Source: Bacteroidota bacterium
GTDB lineage: Bacteria; Bacteroidota; Bacteroidia; Bacteroidales; Bacteroidaceae
Direction of reading: 5' to 3'
Length of the DNA stretch: 30,178 nt
Assembly (NCBI GenBank): GCA_023458215.1
Contig: JAEXAJ010000205.1
Location: 1 to 30,178 of the forward strand
Shown here: one piece after another, positions 21,866 to 29,321 of the stretch
How the letters are laid out: every line of letters starts with the position of its first letter
How positions within the stretch are numbered: the stretch's first letter is position 1
Position numbers and translations under genes: made by a program
Notes under the pieces: generated by a model
What the model was told of the DNA's origin: nothing
The model's input: the letters and a program-made list of their open reading frames with translations, nothing else
Database searches by the model: none

Positions 21866-23704
21866 ATGAAGGAATTCCTGCAACTCATGCGACGTTTTGT
21901 GTCGCCTTATAAGAAGTATATTGGCTGGGCAATTGTGCTTAATGTTTTATCGGCTATATTCAATGTATTCTCATTTACTTTATTGATTCCTATTCTGAAT
22001 ATTCTCTTTAAGACTGGTGATAATACTCAGGTTTATACTTTTATGGAGTGGGGAAGCGGCAGCCTGAAGACGGTGGCGGTGAATAACTTCTACTACTATG
22101 TGACACAGATGATTGAAACGCATGGACCAACTATGACACTGCTTTTCATGGGACTGTTCCTGGCTTTCATGACGATGCTGAAGACATCCTGCTATTTTGG
22201 CTCGTCGGCTATCATGATTCCGCTTCGCACAGGCGTTGTGCGCGATATTCGTATCATGGTGTACTCTAAAGTGATGTATCTTCCGCTCAGTTTCTTTTCC
22301 GAAGAACGGAAAGGAGATATCATAGCTCGTATGAGTGGGGACGTGGGCGAAATAGAAAACTCTATAACCAGTTCGCTGGATATGCTGCTCAAAAACCCGA
22401 TTTTGATTCTCCTCTATTTCTCGACATTGATTATTACTAGTTGGCAGTTGACGTTGTTCACTATACTCGTATTACCTTTTATGGGCTGGCTGATGGGTAA
22501 AGTGGGCAAGAAACTGAAACGTAAGTCTTTGGAGGCACAGGCCAAGTGGAGTGATACCATGTCGCAGTTGGAAGAGACTTTGGGCGGACTACGCATTATC
22601 AAGGCGTTTATTGCCGAAGATAAGATGGTGAACCGTTTTACTCAATGCAGCAACGAATTACGTGATGCTACCAATAAAGTAGCTATACGCCAGTCATTGG
22701 CTCATCCGATGAGTGAGTTCTTGGGTACACTGTTGATTGTACTGGTGCTTTGGTTCGGGGGTATCTTGATTTTGGGGCAGTCTTCTTCTATCGAAGCATC
22801 GACATTTATCTTTTATATGGTGATTCTGTATAGCATTATCAATCCGTTGAAGGATTTTGCAAAAGCAGGGTACAATATTCCGAAGGGATTGGCATCTATG
22901 GAGCGTGTCGACAAGATTCTGAAAGCCGAAAACCCGATAAAGGAACCCGCTAATCCATTGCCGTTGCATGGAATGAATGATAAGATTGAGTTCAAAGATT
23001 TGACTTTCAGCTATGACGGGAAGCGGGATGTGCTGAAGCATGTCAGCTTGACCGTGCCCAAGGGCAGAACTATCGCTTTGGTTGGTCAATCCGGTTCGGG
23101 TAAGTCTACGTTGGTCGATCTGCTGCCTCGTTATCATGATGTGCAGTTAGGGGAGATTACGATTGACGGTGTGAATATCAAGAACTTCCGTACACACGAT
23201 TTGCGTGCGTTGATAGGGAATGTGAATCAGGAAGCTATTCTTTTCAATGATACTTTCTTCAATAATATCTCGTTCGGAGTGGATAACGCCACGATGGAGC
23301 AGGTGATTGAAGCTGCGAAGATTGCTAATGCGCACGATTTCATCATGGAGACTGAACTGGGCTATCAGACGAATATCGGTGACCGGGGTGGTAAACTTTC
23401 CGGTGGTCAGCGCCAGCGTATCAGTATTGCGCGTGCTATCTTGAAGAATCCTCCTATATTGATTCTTGATGAGGCTACCTCCGCACTTGATACTGAGAGC
23501 GAACGTCTGGTACAGGAAGCTTTGGAAAGATTGATGAAGACCCGCACTACCATTGCTATTGCACACAGACTTTCCACCATCAAGAATGCAGATGAAATCT
23601 GTGTACTTTACGAAGGAGAAATTGTGGAACGTGGTAAGCATGAGGAACTGCTGGAGAAAGACGGTTACTATAAGAGATTGAATGAAATGCAATCACTTAG
23701 CTAA
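21866..23704 (+). CDS. ABC exporter, fused permease and ATPase (MsbA-like)
   Basis: This 612-residue half-transporter forms a homodimer in the inner membrane. The N-terminal half holds about six membrane spans of the exporter type. The ATPase domain has Walker A GQSGSGKST (407-415), the Q-loop region NVNQEAILFND, the signature LSGGQRQR from residue 511, Walker B ILILDEATSALD and the H-loop AIAHRLST. MsbA, which flips lipid A-core across the inner membrane, is the obvious candidate given the core-sugar genes next door, but other lipid-linked glycan or peptide exporters have the same layout. Base composition is higher in GC than the glycosyltransferase run just upstream, suggesting that this gene belongs to the conserved backbone. 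Confidence 0.93.
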   Translation: MKEFLQLMRRFVSPYKKYIGWAIVLNVLSAIFNVFSFTLLIPILNILFKTGDNTQVYTFMEWGSGSLKTVAVNNFYYYVTQMIETHGPTMTLLFMGLFLAFMTMLKTSCYFGSSAIMIPLRTGVVRDIRIMVYSKVMYLPLSFFSEERKGDIIARMSGDVGEIENSITSSLDMLLKNPILILLYFSTLIITSWQLTLFTILVLPFMGWLMGKVGKKLKRKSLEAQAKWSDTMSQLEETLGGLRIIKAFIAEDKMVNRFTQCSNELRDATNKVAIRQSLAHPMSEFLGTLLIVLVLWFGGILILGQSSSIEASTFIFYMVILYSIINPLKDFAKAGYNIPKGLASMERVDKILKAENPIKEPANPLPLHGMNDKIEFKDLTFSYDGKRDVLKHVSLTVPKGRTIALVGQSGSGKSTLVDLLPRYHDVQLGEITIDGVNIKNFRTHDLRALIGNVNQEAILFNDTFFNNISFGVDNATMEQVIEAAKIANAHDFIMETELGYQTNIGDRGGKLSGGQRQRISIARAILKNPPILILDEATSALDTESERLVQEALERLMKTRTTIAIAHRLSTIKNADEICVLYEGEIVERGKHEELLEKDGYYKRLNEMQSLS

Positions 23705-23855
23705 TATTAGATTTCAATAAACCAAGAAATGCCTCGTACCATTAACTTTATATTCACTCACTAAATGAGTGAGCAAGAAAGATTACACACAGAAGTTGTT
23801 TTTTGTCGATTTGCTTTCACTTTTTGGCTATTGCACTGATAAGAAGTAAATTACA

Positions 23856-23945
23856 AGTGTAAGCAAGATTTTTTACCTACACTGCTGTGCTTGCATATCT
23901 TTGATTATCAGGTATATCAGTAGTGTAGGCAAAAGTGTAGGCAAA
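23856..23945. repeat. Cluster of 12-bp words around an orphan -7 box
   Basis: AGTGTAGGCAAA occurs twice in perfect tandem (23922-23933, 23934-23945). A related AGTGTAAGCAAG is at 23856-23867. An inverted copy, TTTACCTACACT, lies at about 23872-23883 and pairs with the tandem copies. Between them TATCTTTG (23896-23903) matches the Bacteroides -7 box but has no downstream gene on its strand. Possible readings are a small RNA promoter with operator sites, or a decayed repeat. Confidence 0.45.
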
Positions 23946-24087
23946 CTTAACATCTCTATTTTGCTACCACTCACAATCCTTACCAATTATGTAAAGCGCA
24001 TTTTATGCTTACGTTTTATGGTGCTTTTATATGATCCTTTTCCTATGAAAAAGCAGTTTGTATCTTATTGAAGTACTGTTGTTTACT

Positions 24088-24266
24088 GTTTCCTACTGGT
24101 AGGAAACGTTCGTTTCTTGGTGTAGAAACCGCCGTTTCTTATGGCAGGATACATCCGTTTCTACTAATGGGAACTCCGGTTTCTGCTAATGGGAACGCTC
24201 GTTTCTACTAGTGGAAACGGACGTGACTGCTTGTAGTAACAAGCGTGCATGTTTGTAGAAAAGGAC
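24088..24266. repeat. Eight-unit degenerate tandem array, 22-bp period, of quasi-palindromes
   Basis: Units begin at 24088, 24112, 24134, 24157, 24179, 24201, 24223 and 24245; lengths are 24, 22, 23, then 22 five times. Most start with GTTTCT and carry GGAAC or GAAAC before a 4-base variable spacer. The approximate core is GTTTCTACTAGTGGAAAC, nearly its own reverse complement. The first unit has perfect 9-bp arms, GTTTCCTAC and GTAGGAAAC. The last two units are decayed. It ends 11 bp from the RNase H stop codon. Confidence 0.85.
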
Positions 24267-24277
24267 ACCGATACTGC

Positions 24278-24913
24278 TTATTTTCGTCCGAAGTCGGCGG
24301 GAATCTCTCCCCATTGTTTGGTTTCCCACTTCAAAATAGGGGTAGTGTAGGTATTTTCGCGCAACCATTTCTCGGCGCGCTCTATTAATTTGAAGAGTTC
24401 TTCGGTTTTGGCATCACGCGGTAGCTTCGTTTTACACTTCTTCTGCTTTACCCAACTGATGGCATTTACGCTATCGCTATAAATAGGCATATCAAAACCT
24501 TTTTGTTTTAGCAGGGCGAGGCCATGGACTATGGCAAGAAATTCTCCGATATTGTTGGTGCCATACATCGGTCCGAAATGAAAAATCTGTTGGCGGCTGG
24601 CAACGTGTACCCCCTGATACTCCATTGCACCGGGGTTGCCACTACAAGCAGCGTCTACTGCCAGGCTGTTGTCTATCACTGAGGCGGGCAGGGGAGCGTC
24701 AGCACTGCTTTTTTCTTTAGTTTTTGATGCAGAGTTTTTACCGATATAGGCATACGGGGAGGATGCAAAGGCTTTTTCCGCTTCTTCGTGTGTTTCGAAC
24801 GACTTGTACTTTGCGCCTTCGTACCCTTTAATTTGCAATTGGCAATCCGTCCATGAAGTATAAATACCCGGATTGACACCTGTCCAAACGACGTAAAACT
24901 TTTCTTTCTTCAT
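24278..24913 (-). CDS. rnhA: Ribonuclease H type 1 with N-terminal viroplasmin domain
   Basis: This enzyme cleaves the RNA strand of RNA-DNA hybrids in the cytoplasm. The 211-residue protein begins with a viroplasmin/RHBD-type hybrid-binding domain at 5-50 (KFYVVWTGVNPGIYTSW, with the THEEAEKAF helix) and has a Ser/Lys-rich linker at about 60-80. The catalytic domain's four carboxylates are all present: Asp87 in VDAACSGNPG, Glu124 in NNIGEFLA, Asp147 in IYSDSVN and Asp207 in the C-terminal EIPADFGR. This two-domain form is common in Bacteroidetes and resembles eukaryotic RNase H1. It is monocistronic, with its own -7 box 11 bases before the ATG, and its 3' end abuts a 22-bp repeat array. Confidence 0.94.
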   Translation of the reverse strand: MKKEKFYVVWTGVNPGIYTSWTDCQLQIKGYEGAKYKSFETHEEAEKAFASSPYAYIGKNSASKTKEKSSADAPLPASVIDNSLAVDAACSGNPGAMEYQGVHVASRQQIFHFGPMYGTNNIGEFLAIVHGLALLKQKGFDMPIYSDSVNAISWVKQKKCKTKLPRDAKTEELFKLIERAEKWLRENTYTTPILKWETKQWGEIPADFGRK

Positions 24914-24924
24914 AATTCGGAGGA

Positions 24925-24932
24925 CAAAGGTA
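24925..24932 (-). promoter_or_regulatory. -7 box for the RNase H gene
   Basis: TACCTTTG on the minus strand ends 11 bases before the ATG, which implies a very short leader. No -33 TTTG is seen; that region is occupied by a heptamer repeat. Confidence 0.45.
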
Positions 24933-24941
24933 GTATAAAAT

Positions 24942-24976
24942 TAGTTGAAAGTTGAAAGTTGATAGTTGAAAGTTGC
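24942..24976. repeat. AGTTGAA heptamer tandem repeat
   Basis: About five consecutive copies of AGTTGAA (two copies read AGTTGAT and AGTTGCT) fill the upstream side of the RNase H promoter. Such low-complexity repeats are frequent between Bacteroides genes. Confidence 0.7.
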
Positions 24977-24986
24977 TGTGCAGGGT

Positions 24987-24995
24987 GGGGGGGGG
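24987..24995. repeat. Nine-G homopolymer in the RNase H / nitroreductase divergent gap
   Basis: Nine consecutive G bases, preceded by GGGT, lie 66 bases before the nitroreductase start. Tracts of this length are prone to slipped-strand length change, which could alter promoter spacing. Confidence 0.6.
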
Positions 24996-25061
24996 CAAGT
25001 TGTATCTTCTAATGTACTCGAACAATTTGTGTTTGTAAGTTGTTATCTCTAAAAAAATAAA

Positions 25062-25679
25062 ATGAAAGATAGAGCCATGAGACGAACATTTGAAGAAGCA
25101 ATGGAGCATCGCCGCTCGTATTATTCAATCGGCAGTGATTCTCCTGTATTGGATGAAGAAATAGTACACATCATCCGTCAAGCTGTAAAGAACGTGCCTT
25201 CGGCATTCAACTCTCAATCGACGAGAATTGTGTTGCTGCTAGGCGATGAACATAAGAAACTGTGGAATATTGTAAAGGAAACGTTGAAAAAAATGATCTC
25301 TGCCGAGGCATTTGTGCAAACAGAAGCGAAGATTGACGGCTGTTTCGCAAGCGGACACGGTACGGTGATGTTTTTTGAAGACACATCCGTTGTAAAGAAG
25401 TTGCAAGAAGCATTCCCCGCCTACCAGGATAGATTCCCCACTTGGTCGCAGCACACCTCTGCCATGCACCAATTTGCCATTTGGACTATGCTCGAAGATC
25501 TTGGACTGGGTGCCACCCTTCAACATTATAACCCGTTGATTGATGAGCAGGTACGCCATGCTTGGAAACTGCCGAAAGAGTGGGAACTGATAGCTGAAAT
25601 GCCATTTGGTACGCCTACAGCCGAACCGGGAGGAAAAGAGTTCCTGGATTTGAGCGAACGAATTAAAATTTTCCGCTGA
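25062..25679 (+). CDS. Nitroreductase-family FMN oxidoreductase (HBN1/YdgI-like)
   Basis: This is a 205-residue flavoprotein of the nitroreductase family. The N-terminal HRRSYYSIG segment supplies the FMN-phosphate-binding Arg-Arg-Ser. NVPSAFNSQSTRIVLLLGDEH (from about residue 46) is the conserved FMN-pocket block. SAMHQFAIWTMLEDLGLGATLQHYNP follows near residue 130, and the PFGTP segment near the C-terminus is typical of the HBN1-like subgroup. These use NAD(P)H to reduce nitro compounds or quinones; the natural substrate is usually unknown. The first ATG (25062) is used here. ATGs at 25077 and later would shorten the non-conserved lead. It is divergent from the RNase H gene; no clear -7 box was found. 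Confidence 0.9.
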   Translation: MKDRAMRRTFEEAMEHRRSYYSIGSDSPVLDEEIVHIIRQAVKNVPSAFNSQSTRIVLLLGDEHKKLWNIVKETLKKMISAEAFVQTEAKIDGCFASGHGTVMFFEDTSVVKKLQEAFPAYQDRFPTWSQHTSAMHQFAIWTMLEDLGLGATLQHYNPLIDEQVRHAWKLPKEWELIAEMPFGTPTAEPGGKEFLDLSERIKIFR

Positions 25680-25708
25680 TTGTAAACGGCTCGCAACATA
25701 GAATTGCT

Positions 25709-25748
25709 TACCTTTGCCGCAAAACGAAGATAGACTGAACTATCTTTG
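25709..25748 (+). promoter_or_regulatory. Two -7 boxes upstream of aroK
   Basis: TACCTTTG (25709-25716) and TATCTTTG (25741-25748) both match TAnnTTTG; the nearer one ends 19 bases before the ATG at 25768. The second lies within a short direct repeat context (TGTAAACGG at 25681 and 25750). Confidence 0.45.
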
Positions 25749-25767
25749 CTGTAAACGGTAAGCCGAT

Positions 25768-26295
25768 ATGATACGTATTTTTTTAACCGGCTACATGGGA
25801 GCCGGTAAGACAACTTTAGGAAAGGCTTTTGCCCGCGAACTGAATGTGCCGTTCATTGACCTGGACTGGTACATCGAAGAACGTTTTCACAAATCGATTA
25901 GTGAACTGTTCACCGAGCGGGGAGAGGCCTCTTTTCGTGAATTGGAACGAAGCATGCTGCACGAGGTAGGGGAGTTTGAAGATGTAATCATCTCTACCGG
26001 TGGAGGCACACCGTGCTTTTTCGATAATATGGAGTATATGAACAAGACCGGGCAGACTGTATGGCTCGATGTTCATCCGGATGTCCTGTTTCGCCGCCTT
26101 CGTATAGCCACCCAGCAACGACCCATCCTGCAAGGCAAAACTGATGAAGAATTGCTTGCTTTTATCATCGAAACAGTCCGAAAACGTGCACCCTTCTATA
26201 CCCAAGCACGTTATCGTTTCGATGGAGGACATTTGGAAAGCCATCATCAGATCGCAGAATCCGTGCAACAATTGCGTAACCTGCTGGGAGTATAA
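25768..26295 (+). CDS. aroK: Shikimate kinase
   Basis: AroK phosphorylates shikimate at the 3-hydroxyl, the fifth step to chorismate, in the cytoplasm. The 175-residue length is standard. It has the P-loop GYMGAGKTT (8-16), Asp31 and Asp33 in FIDLDWYIE for shikimate and Mg binding, an Arg in SFRELE, and GGGTPCF around residue 79. The lid Arg lies in QQRPILQG. It is probably monocistronic: own -7 boxes upstream and a 106-bp gap to speA downstream. No unusual features. Confidence 0.96.
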   Translation: MIRIFLTGYMGAGKTTLGKAFARELNVPFIDLDWYIEERFHKSISELFTERGEASFRELERSMLHEVGEFEDVIISTGGGTPCFFDNMEYMNKTGQTVWLDVHPDVLFRRLRIATQQRPILQGKTDEELLAFIIETVRKRAPFYTQARYRFDGGHLESHHQIAESVQQLRNLLGV

Positions 26296-26351
26296 TTCCT
26301 TGTAAATGTGCAATTTTCGATAAAATCAGCGAAAGATATTAGATTTATATG

Positions 26352-26359
26352 TATTTTTG
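26352..26359 (+). promoter_or_regulatory. -7 box for speA
   Basis: TATTTTTG matches TAnnTTTG and ends 42 bases before the ATG at 26402. No clear -33 box is seen. Confidence 0.45.
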
Positions 26360-26401
26360 TCCCCCTATTATTAAATTACATAAACCGCAGAGTAACAGAA
26401 A

Positions 26402-28294
26402 ATGAGAAAATGGCGTATTGAAGATTCAGAAGAGCTTTACAACATAACAGGTTGGGGCACTTCGTACTTTGGTATCAATGACAAAGGTCATGTTGTGGTA
26501 ACACCCCGTAAAGATGGAGTTGCCGTCGATTTAAAGGAATTGGTGGACGAGTTGCAGTTGCGCGATGTGACGGCTCCCATGCTGGTTCGCTTTCCCGACA
26601 TCCTTGACAATCGTATTGAAAAAACCTCTTGCTGCTTTAAGCAAGCCGCTGAGGAATATGGCTATAAAGCCGAGAACTTTATCATCTATCCTATCAAGGT
26701 AAATCAGATGCGTCCTGTGGTTGAGGAGATTATCAGTCATGGAAAGAAATTCAATCTGGGATTGGAAGCCGGTTCCAAGCCGGAGTTGCATGCTGTAATT
26801 GCAGTCAATACGGATTCCGACTCGCTGATTATCTGTAACGGTTATAAAGACGAGAGTTATATAGAGCTTGCTTTGCTTGCTCAGAAGATGGGTAAGCGCA
26901 TTTTTCTTGTAGTAGAAAAAATGAACGAGCTGAAGTTGATAGCTAAGATGGCGAAGCAACTTAATGTCAGACCTAACATTGGCATTCGTATTAAGCTCGC
27001 TTCTTCAGGAAGTGGCAAATGGGAGGAATCCGGCGGTGATGCCAGCAAATTCGGACTATCATCCAGTGAATTGCTCGAGGCACTCGACTTTTTATCCGAC
27101 AAAGGGCTGAAAGATTGTCTGAAATTGATACATTTTCATATCGGTAGCCAAGTTACAAAGATACGCCGCATCAAAACTGCTCTGCGCGAAGCATCGCAAT
27201 TCTATGTGCAGTTGCATGCTTTAGGTTTTAAGGTGGAATTTGTAGATATTGGTGGTGGCTTGGGTGTAGATTATGACGGCACCCGTTCTTCCAGCAGTGG
27301 AAGCAGCGTGAACTACTCCATTCAGGAATACGTGAACGACTCCATCTCCACCATTGTCGATGCCAGTGACAAGAACGGCATTCCGCATCCTAACATCATT
27401 ACTGAAAGCGGACGTGCACTGACCGCCCATCACTCCGTACTTATCTTCGAAGTGTTGGAAACTGCCACCTTGCCCGAGTGGGATGATGATGAGCAGGTAA
27501 CAAAAGAGGACCATGAATTGTTGCAAGAACTCTATGATATTTGGGATAAACTCAACCAAAACAGGATGTTAGAAGCTTGGCACGATGCGCAGCAAATTCG
27601 CGAGGAAACTCTCGATTTGTTCAGTCACGGTATTGTTGACCTGAAGACACGCGCCAAGATAGAGCGTCTGTATTGGTCCATTATGCGTGAAGTCAATCAA
27701 ATATCCGGTGGATTGAAGCATTCGCCCGACGAACTTCGCGGACTTTCCAAATTGCTGGCTGATAAATATTTCTGCAACTTCTCGCTCTTCCAGTCTTTAC
27801 CGGACTCTTGGGCGATTGACCAGATCTTCCCGATCATGCCTATCCAGCGTTTGGATGAGAAGCCCGACCGCTCTGCAACTTTGCAAGACATTACCTGCGA
27901 CTCCGACGGTAAGATTGCCAACTTTATTTCGACCAAGAACGTGGCGCACTACCTGCCTGTGCACTCCTTAAAAGGTAAAGACCCTTATTACGTAGCTGTA
28001 TTCCTTGTGGGAGCTTATCAGGAAATCCTGGGTGATATGCACAACCTCTTCGGCGATACCAATGCCGTACACATCTCAGTCAACGATAAAGGATACTCCA
28101 TCGATCAGGTTATTGATGGTGAAACCGTTGCCGAAGTGCTCGACTACGTACAATATAGCCCCAAGAAGTTAGTGCGTACCCTTGAAACTTGGGTAACCCA
28201 ATCCGTCAAAGAAGGACGTATCTCCCTCGAAGAAGGAAAAGAATTCTTGTCTAATTATCGTTCGGGATTGTACGGGTATACCTATTTGGAATAA
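26402..28294 (+). CDS. speA: Biosynthetic arginine decarboxylase
   Basis: SpeA decarboxylates arginine to agmatine, feeding putrescine and spermidine synthesis. The 630-residue protein is the large PLP fold-III (alanine-racemase-like) type. The cofactor Lys99 is in IIYPIKVNQ. The barrel residues include LGLEAGSKPEL, and IHFHIGSQ and VDIGGGLGVDYDG form the phosphate-binding part. The C-terminal beta domain has ESGRALTAHH and DITCDSDGKI with the active-site Cys contributed across the dimer. The length is typical (630-660). The gene is followed within 6 bp of its stop by a long inverted-repeat element that separates it from argB. Confidence 0.96.
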   Translation: MRKWRIEDSEELYNITGWGTSYFGINDKGHVVVTPRKDGVAVDLKELVDELQLRDVTAPMLVRFPDILDNRIEKTSCCFKQAAEEYGYKAENFIIYPIKVNQMRPVVEEIISHGKKFNLGLEAGSKPELHAVIAVNTDSDSLIICNGYKDESYIELALLAQKMGKRIFLVVEKMNELKLIAKMAKQLNVRPNIGIRIKLASSGSGKWEESGGDASKFGLSSSELLEALDFLSDKGLKDCLKLIHFHIGSQVTKIRRIKTALREASQFYVQLHALGFKVEFVDIGGGLGVDYDGTRSSSSGSSVNYSIQEYVNDSISTIVDASDKNGIPHPNIITESGRALTAHHSVLIFEVLETATLPEWDDDEQVTKEDHELLQELYDIWDKLNQNRMLEAWHDAQQIREETLDLFSHGIVDLKTRAKIERLYWSIMREVNQISGGLKHSPDELRGLSKLLADKYFCNFSLFQSLPDSWAIDQIFPIMPIQRLDEKPDRSATLQDITCDSDGKIANFISTKNVAHYLPVHSLKGKDPYYVAVFLVGAYQEILGDMHNLFGDTNAVHISVNDKGYSIDQVIDGETVAEVLDYVQYSPKKLVRTLETWVTQSVKEGRISLEEGKEFLSNYRSGLYGYTYLE

Positions 28295-28299
28295 AGAGT

Positions 28300-28476
28300 A
28301 GCCTCACCCCCGACCCCTCTCCGAAGGCGAGGGGAGGAGGGAGTGGGGCTGTTGAAGATTGAAGGGTGTCTCAAACACATCATTATTACAAATAATAGCT
28401 GTAGTTAAATTTAGAAACTTAAAATAACCCCACTTCCTCCTCCCCTCGCCTTTGGAGAGGGGTCGGGGGTGAGGCT
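28300..28476. repeat. Long inverted-repeat element between speA and argB
   Basis: Two 49-base arms (28300-28348 and 28428-28476) are reverse complements with two mismatches, separated by a 79-base AT-rich spacer. The outer edges read AGCCTCACCCCCGACC and its complement. Each arm also folds on itself (CCCCTC paired with GAGGGG). The element starts 5 bases after the speA stop and ends 9 bases before the argB ATG. It has no reading frame and no TAnnTTTG box. It looks like a MITE/REP-type repeat; I recall very similar C-rich arms elsewhere in Bacteroidetes, but this needs a genome-wide count. Confidence 0.85.
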
Positions 28477-28485
28477 GCTTTTATT

Positions 28486-29259
28486 ATGAGAGAAAAACTA
28501 ACAGTAATCAAAGTAGGTGGCAAGATTGTAGAAGAAGAAGCCACCCTCTGCAAGTTGTTGAATGACTTTGCCTCCATCGGGGGATATAAAGTCTTGGTTC
28601 ACGGAGGTGGACGCTCGGCAACGAAACTAGCTGCCCAACTGGGCATTGAAAGCAAAATGGTAAATGGCCGCCGCATCACGGATGCCGAAACCCTGAAGGT
28701 GGTAACGATGGTATATGGCGGGTTGGTAAACAAAAACATCGTGGCCGGCCTTCAAGCGCGCGGCGTGAATGCGCTGGGACTTACGGGTGCCGATATGGAC
28801 GTGATCCGTTCCGTAAAGCGTCCCGTGAAAGAAGTGGATTATGGCTTTGTGGGCGATGTAAAGCAAGTGAACGAAACGTTCCTTGCCGATCTGATCCATA
28901 AAGGAGTAGTTCCTGTAATGGCTCCGCTCACTCACGACGGCAACGGACACATGTTGAACACCAACGCCGATACCATTGCCGGAGAAACGGCGAAAGCCTT
29001 GGCAAAGGAGTTTGATGTCACACTCGTCTATTGTTTCGAAAAGAAAGGAGTGTTGCGCGACGAGAACGATGACGACAGCGTAATTCCGCAGATCACACCC
29101 GAAGAATTCCGGCAGTACGTGGCCGAAGGAGTGATTCAAGGAGGCATGATTCCGAAGTTGGAGAACTCTTTTGAAGCAATTAATGCAGGTGTTTCCGAAG
29201 TGGTAATCACTTTAGCATCAGCCATTAATGGGGATGGTGGAACCCACATCAAAAAATAA
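28486..29259 (+). CDS. argB: Acetylglutamate kinase (N-acyl-glutamate kinase)
   Basis: ArgB phosphorylates the gamma-carboxyl of N-acylated glutamate, the second step of arginine synthesis. In Bacteroides the later carbamoylation step is known to use N-succinyl-ornithine, so the natural substrate may be N-succinyl-glutamate. The 257-residue amino-acid-kinase fold has VIKVGGKIVE at the N-terminus, VHGGGRSATK (about 38-47) for the phosphate-binding loop, GLTGADMDVI in the substrate region, and LNTNADTIAGETAKAL plus GGMIPKLE at the ATP site. All family landmarks are there. The leader is occupied by the inverted-repeat element, ending 9 bases from the ATG, with no evident own -7 box. Confidence 0.95.
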   Translation: MREKLTVIKVGGKIVEEEATLCKLLNDFASIGGYKVLVHGGGRSATKLAAQLGIESKMVNGRRITDAETLKVVTMVYGGLVNKNIVAGLQARGVNALGLTGADMDVIRSVKRPVKEVDYGFVGDVKQVNETFLADLIHKGVVPVMAPLTHDGNGHMLNTNADTIAGETAKALAKEFDVTLVYCFEKKGVLRDENDDDSVIPQITPEEFRQYVAEGVIQGGMIPKLENSFEAINAGVSEVVITLASAINGDGGTHIKK

Positions 29260-29285
29260 TTCAAAAAAAAGTGCAACCTCGCTGT

Positions 29286-29308
29286 AACTTTCTCATTACT
29301 GAACCGTC
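29286..29308 (+). promoter_or_regulatory. Candidate ECF-type promoter of the sigma factor gene
   Basis: TGTAACTT with AAC at 29286-29288 is followed after 16 bases by CGTC (29305-29308), the arrangement typical of ECF promoters (AAC near -33, CGTC near -10). No TAnnTTTG box is present here. It would make the sigma gene self-activating, but the resulting leader to the ATG at 29322 would be only a few bases long. Confidence 0.4.
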
Positions 29309-29321
29309 AATTTATTAAGAG

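Larger units (their letters stand above)
23705..24277. other. Non-coding stretch between the converging exporter and RNase H genes
   Basis: About 570 bases contain no credible gene. It holds a small hairpin TCACTCA-CTAAA-TGAGTGA just after the exporter, a cluster of 12-bp words with an orphan -7 box (23856-23945), and an eight-unit degenerate 22-bp array (24088-24266). The short open frame on the minus strand over the repeats has no codon pattern worth calling. Confidence 0.75.

Noticed and set aside
22694..23137. 147-codon open frame antisense to the ABC exporter
   Set aside because: It mirrors the highly conserved ATPase and permease codons on the other strand, has no start context, and its composition (many Gln, His, Arg) is that of an antisense shadow.
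24088..24266. CRISPR array
   Set aside because: Units are only 22 bp with 4-base variable parts and much internal divergence, there are no spacers of 25-40 bp, and no cas genes are nearby.
24828..25109. Minus-strand frame across the RNase H / nitroreductase gap
   Set aside because: It translates the heptamer repeat and G-tract into low-complexity sequence and overlaps the starts of both real genes.
28300..28476. Invertible promoter (as in Bacteroides capsule loci)
   Set aside because: The spacer between the arms has no TAnnTTTG box in either direction and no recombinase gene is nearby; inversion would not obviously switch argB.
28300..28476. Insertion sequence or IS remnant
   Set aside because: Terminal inverted repeats are present but there is no reading frame inside and no target-site duplication could be recognised.
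28627..29139. 170-codon open frame antisense to argB
   Set aside because: It lies entirely within the well supported argB coding region and shows no family motif.
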